Positions 6,587 to 6,753 of a stretch of DNA of 6,753 nt are shown piece after piece; the first letter of the stretch is position 1; each line of letters opens with the position of its first letter. The notes beneath the pieces were generated by a model. That model saw nothing but the letters and a program-made list of their open reading frames with translations. It was not told the DNA's origin and made no database searches. A program made the position numbers and the translations under genes. The stretch is from contig JALOAQ010000139.1 of NCBI GenBank assembly GCA_023228725.1, forward strand, positions 1 through 6,753. The letters are read 5' to 3'. The stretch comes from Bacteroidales bacterium. Lineage in GTDB: Bacteria > Bacteroidota > Bacteroidia > Bacteroidales > ML635J-15.

Positions 6587-6617
6587 CCAAAACGCTAAGA
6601 TAAAAACTTAGTTTTGG
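6587..6617 (+). other. Hairpin at the predicted 5' end of the leader transcript
   Basis: CCAAAA (6587-6592) plus CTAAG (6595-6599) pair with CTTAG (6607-6611) plus TTTTGG (6612-6617). This makes 11 base pairs with a two-base CG bulge on the left arm and a 7-base loop, ATAAAAA. It begins within a few bases of the predicted transcription start. Only a short T run (ATTTT) follows, so it is not a convincing terminator. A 5'-end stabilising or processing structure is the simpler reading. Confidence 0.6.
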
Positions 6618-6753
6618 ATTTTAAAAGTTCTTTGATTTAATAGCGAGTAGCAAAATAAAACAGGTAAAAATTAGAATAACTTAATTTATATTTTTATATA
6701 CTTTAAACTAGTTTCATTTGGATACAGGATTACGAAAGATATTTTTAAAAAAT
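6588..6753 (+). other. Probable leader region of an rRNA operon; 16S gene not reached
   Basis: The stretch from 6390 to the right edge holds no protein-coding gene. From the predicted start to 6753 it is an untranslated A/T-rich leader with the hairpin and boxA described separately. The part after boxA (6638-6753) contains the palindrome AAACTAGTTT (6705-6714) and otherwise no structure I can support. Nothing matching the start of mature 16S rRNA (such as AGAGTTTGATC) is present, so the gene would begin beyond the edge. The left portion, 6440-6521, is A/T-rich spacer between divergent transcription units. Confidence 0.6.
6627..6637 (+). promoter_or_regulatory. boxA-like antitermination element (GTTCTTTGATT)
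   Basis: GTTCTTTGA about 40 bases after the predicted start closely resembles the rRNA leader boxA (TGCTCTTTA in Escherichia coli, TGTTCTTTGA in Bacillus), the NusB/S10-binding site that protects untranslated rRNA transcripts from termination. Similar sequences are usual ahead of 16S genes in Bacteroidota. Its place downstream of a strong promoter without an ORF strengthens the call. Confidence 0.65.

Noticed and set aside
6705..6714. Palindrome AAACTAGTTT as a binding site
   Set aside because: A single 10-base palindrome within an A/T-rich leader, with no repeat elsewhere in the window, is not enough to support a function.
1..6753. CRISPR arrays, insertion sequences, tRNA genes, attachment sites
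   Set aside because: No regularly spaced repeats, transposase-like reading frames, terminal inverted repeats or cloverleaf-forming segments were found by reading both strands.

Overview
The window is a low-G+C chromosomal segment from a member of the Bacteroidota, probably Bacteroidales-like. Four things point there: a secreted protein with a type A C-terminal domain for type IX secretion; a signal peptide that ends just before a glutamine; Bacteroidota-type promoters (TTTG, then 19 bases, then TAnnTTTG) instead of -35/-10 boxes; and start codons without Shine-Dalgarno sequences. Species cannot be named from the sequence.

Left part (1-3652, + strand): a tightly packed operon that enters from beyond the left edge. 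It holds the 3' part of an amidohydrolase/deaminase, a radical SAM protein of the COG0731 (TYW1-like) type, a MurG-like GT-B glycosyltransferase and a small GT-A (family 2-like) glycosyltransferase. The junctions are a 4-base gap, a 1-base overlap (TAATG) and a 4-base overlap (ATGA), so the four genes are almost certainly co-transcribed and translationally coupled. The operon ends at a strong hairpin at 3658-3688, which reads as a terminator on both strands.

Middle part (3709-6389, - strand): two genes converge on that terminator. A polyprenol-phosphate-mannose-synthase-like (Dpm1-type) glycosyltransferase with a GTG start comes first. After a 98-base gap with its own well-formed promoter comes a 615-residue secreted, multidomain beta-rich surface protein with a T9SS sorting domain.

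Right part (6390-6753): no protein-coding gene. It holds phased A-tracts, an excellent rightward promoter, a hairpin at the predicted transcript start and a boxA-like GTTCTTTGA. This arrangement is best read as the promoter and leader of a ribosomal RNA operon whose 16S gene would start just past the right edge; no mature rRNA sequence is seen. The core elements and spacing of this promoter are identical to those of the surface-protein promoter.

Most of the content is ordinary housekeeping and cell-envelope biology. No clearly new defence, mobile or CRISPR-like system is visible. The points most worth following are the biochemically unexplained amidohydrolase/radical SAM/glycosyltransferase operon and the rRNA-type promoter used by a surface protein.
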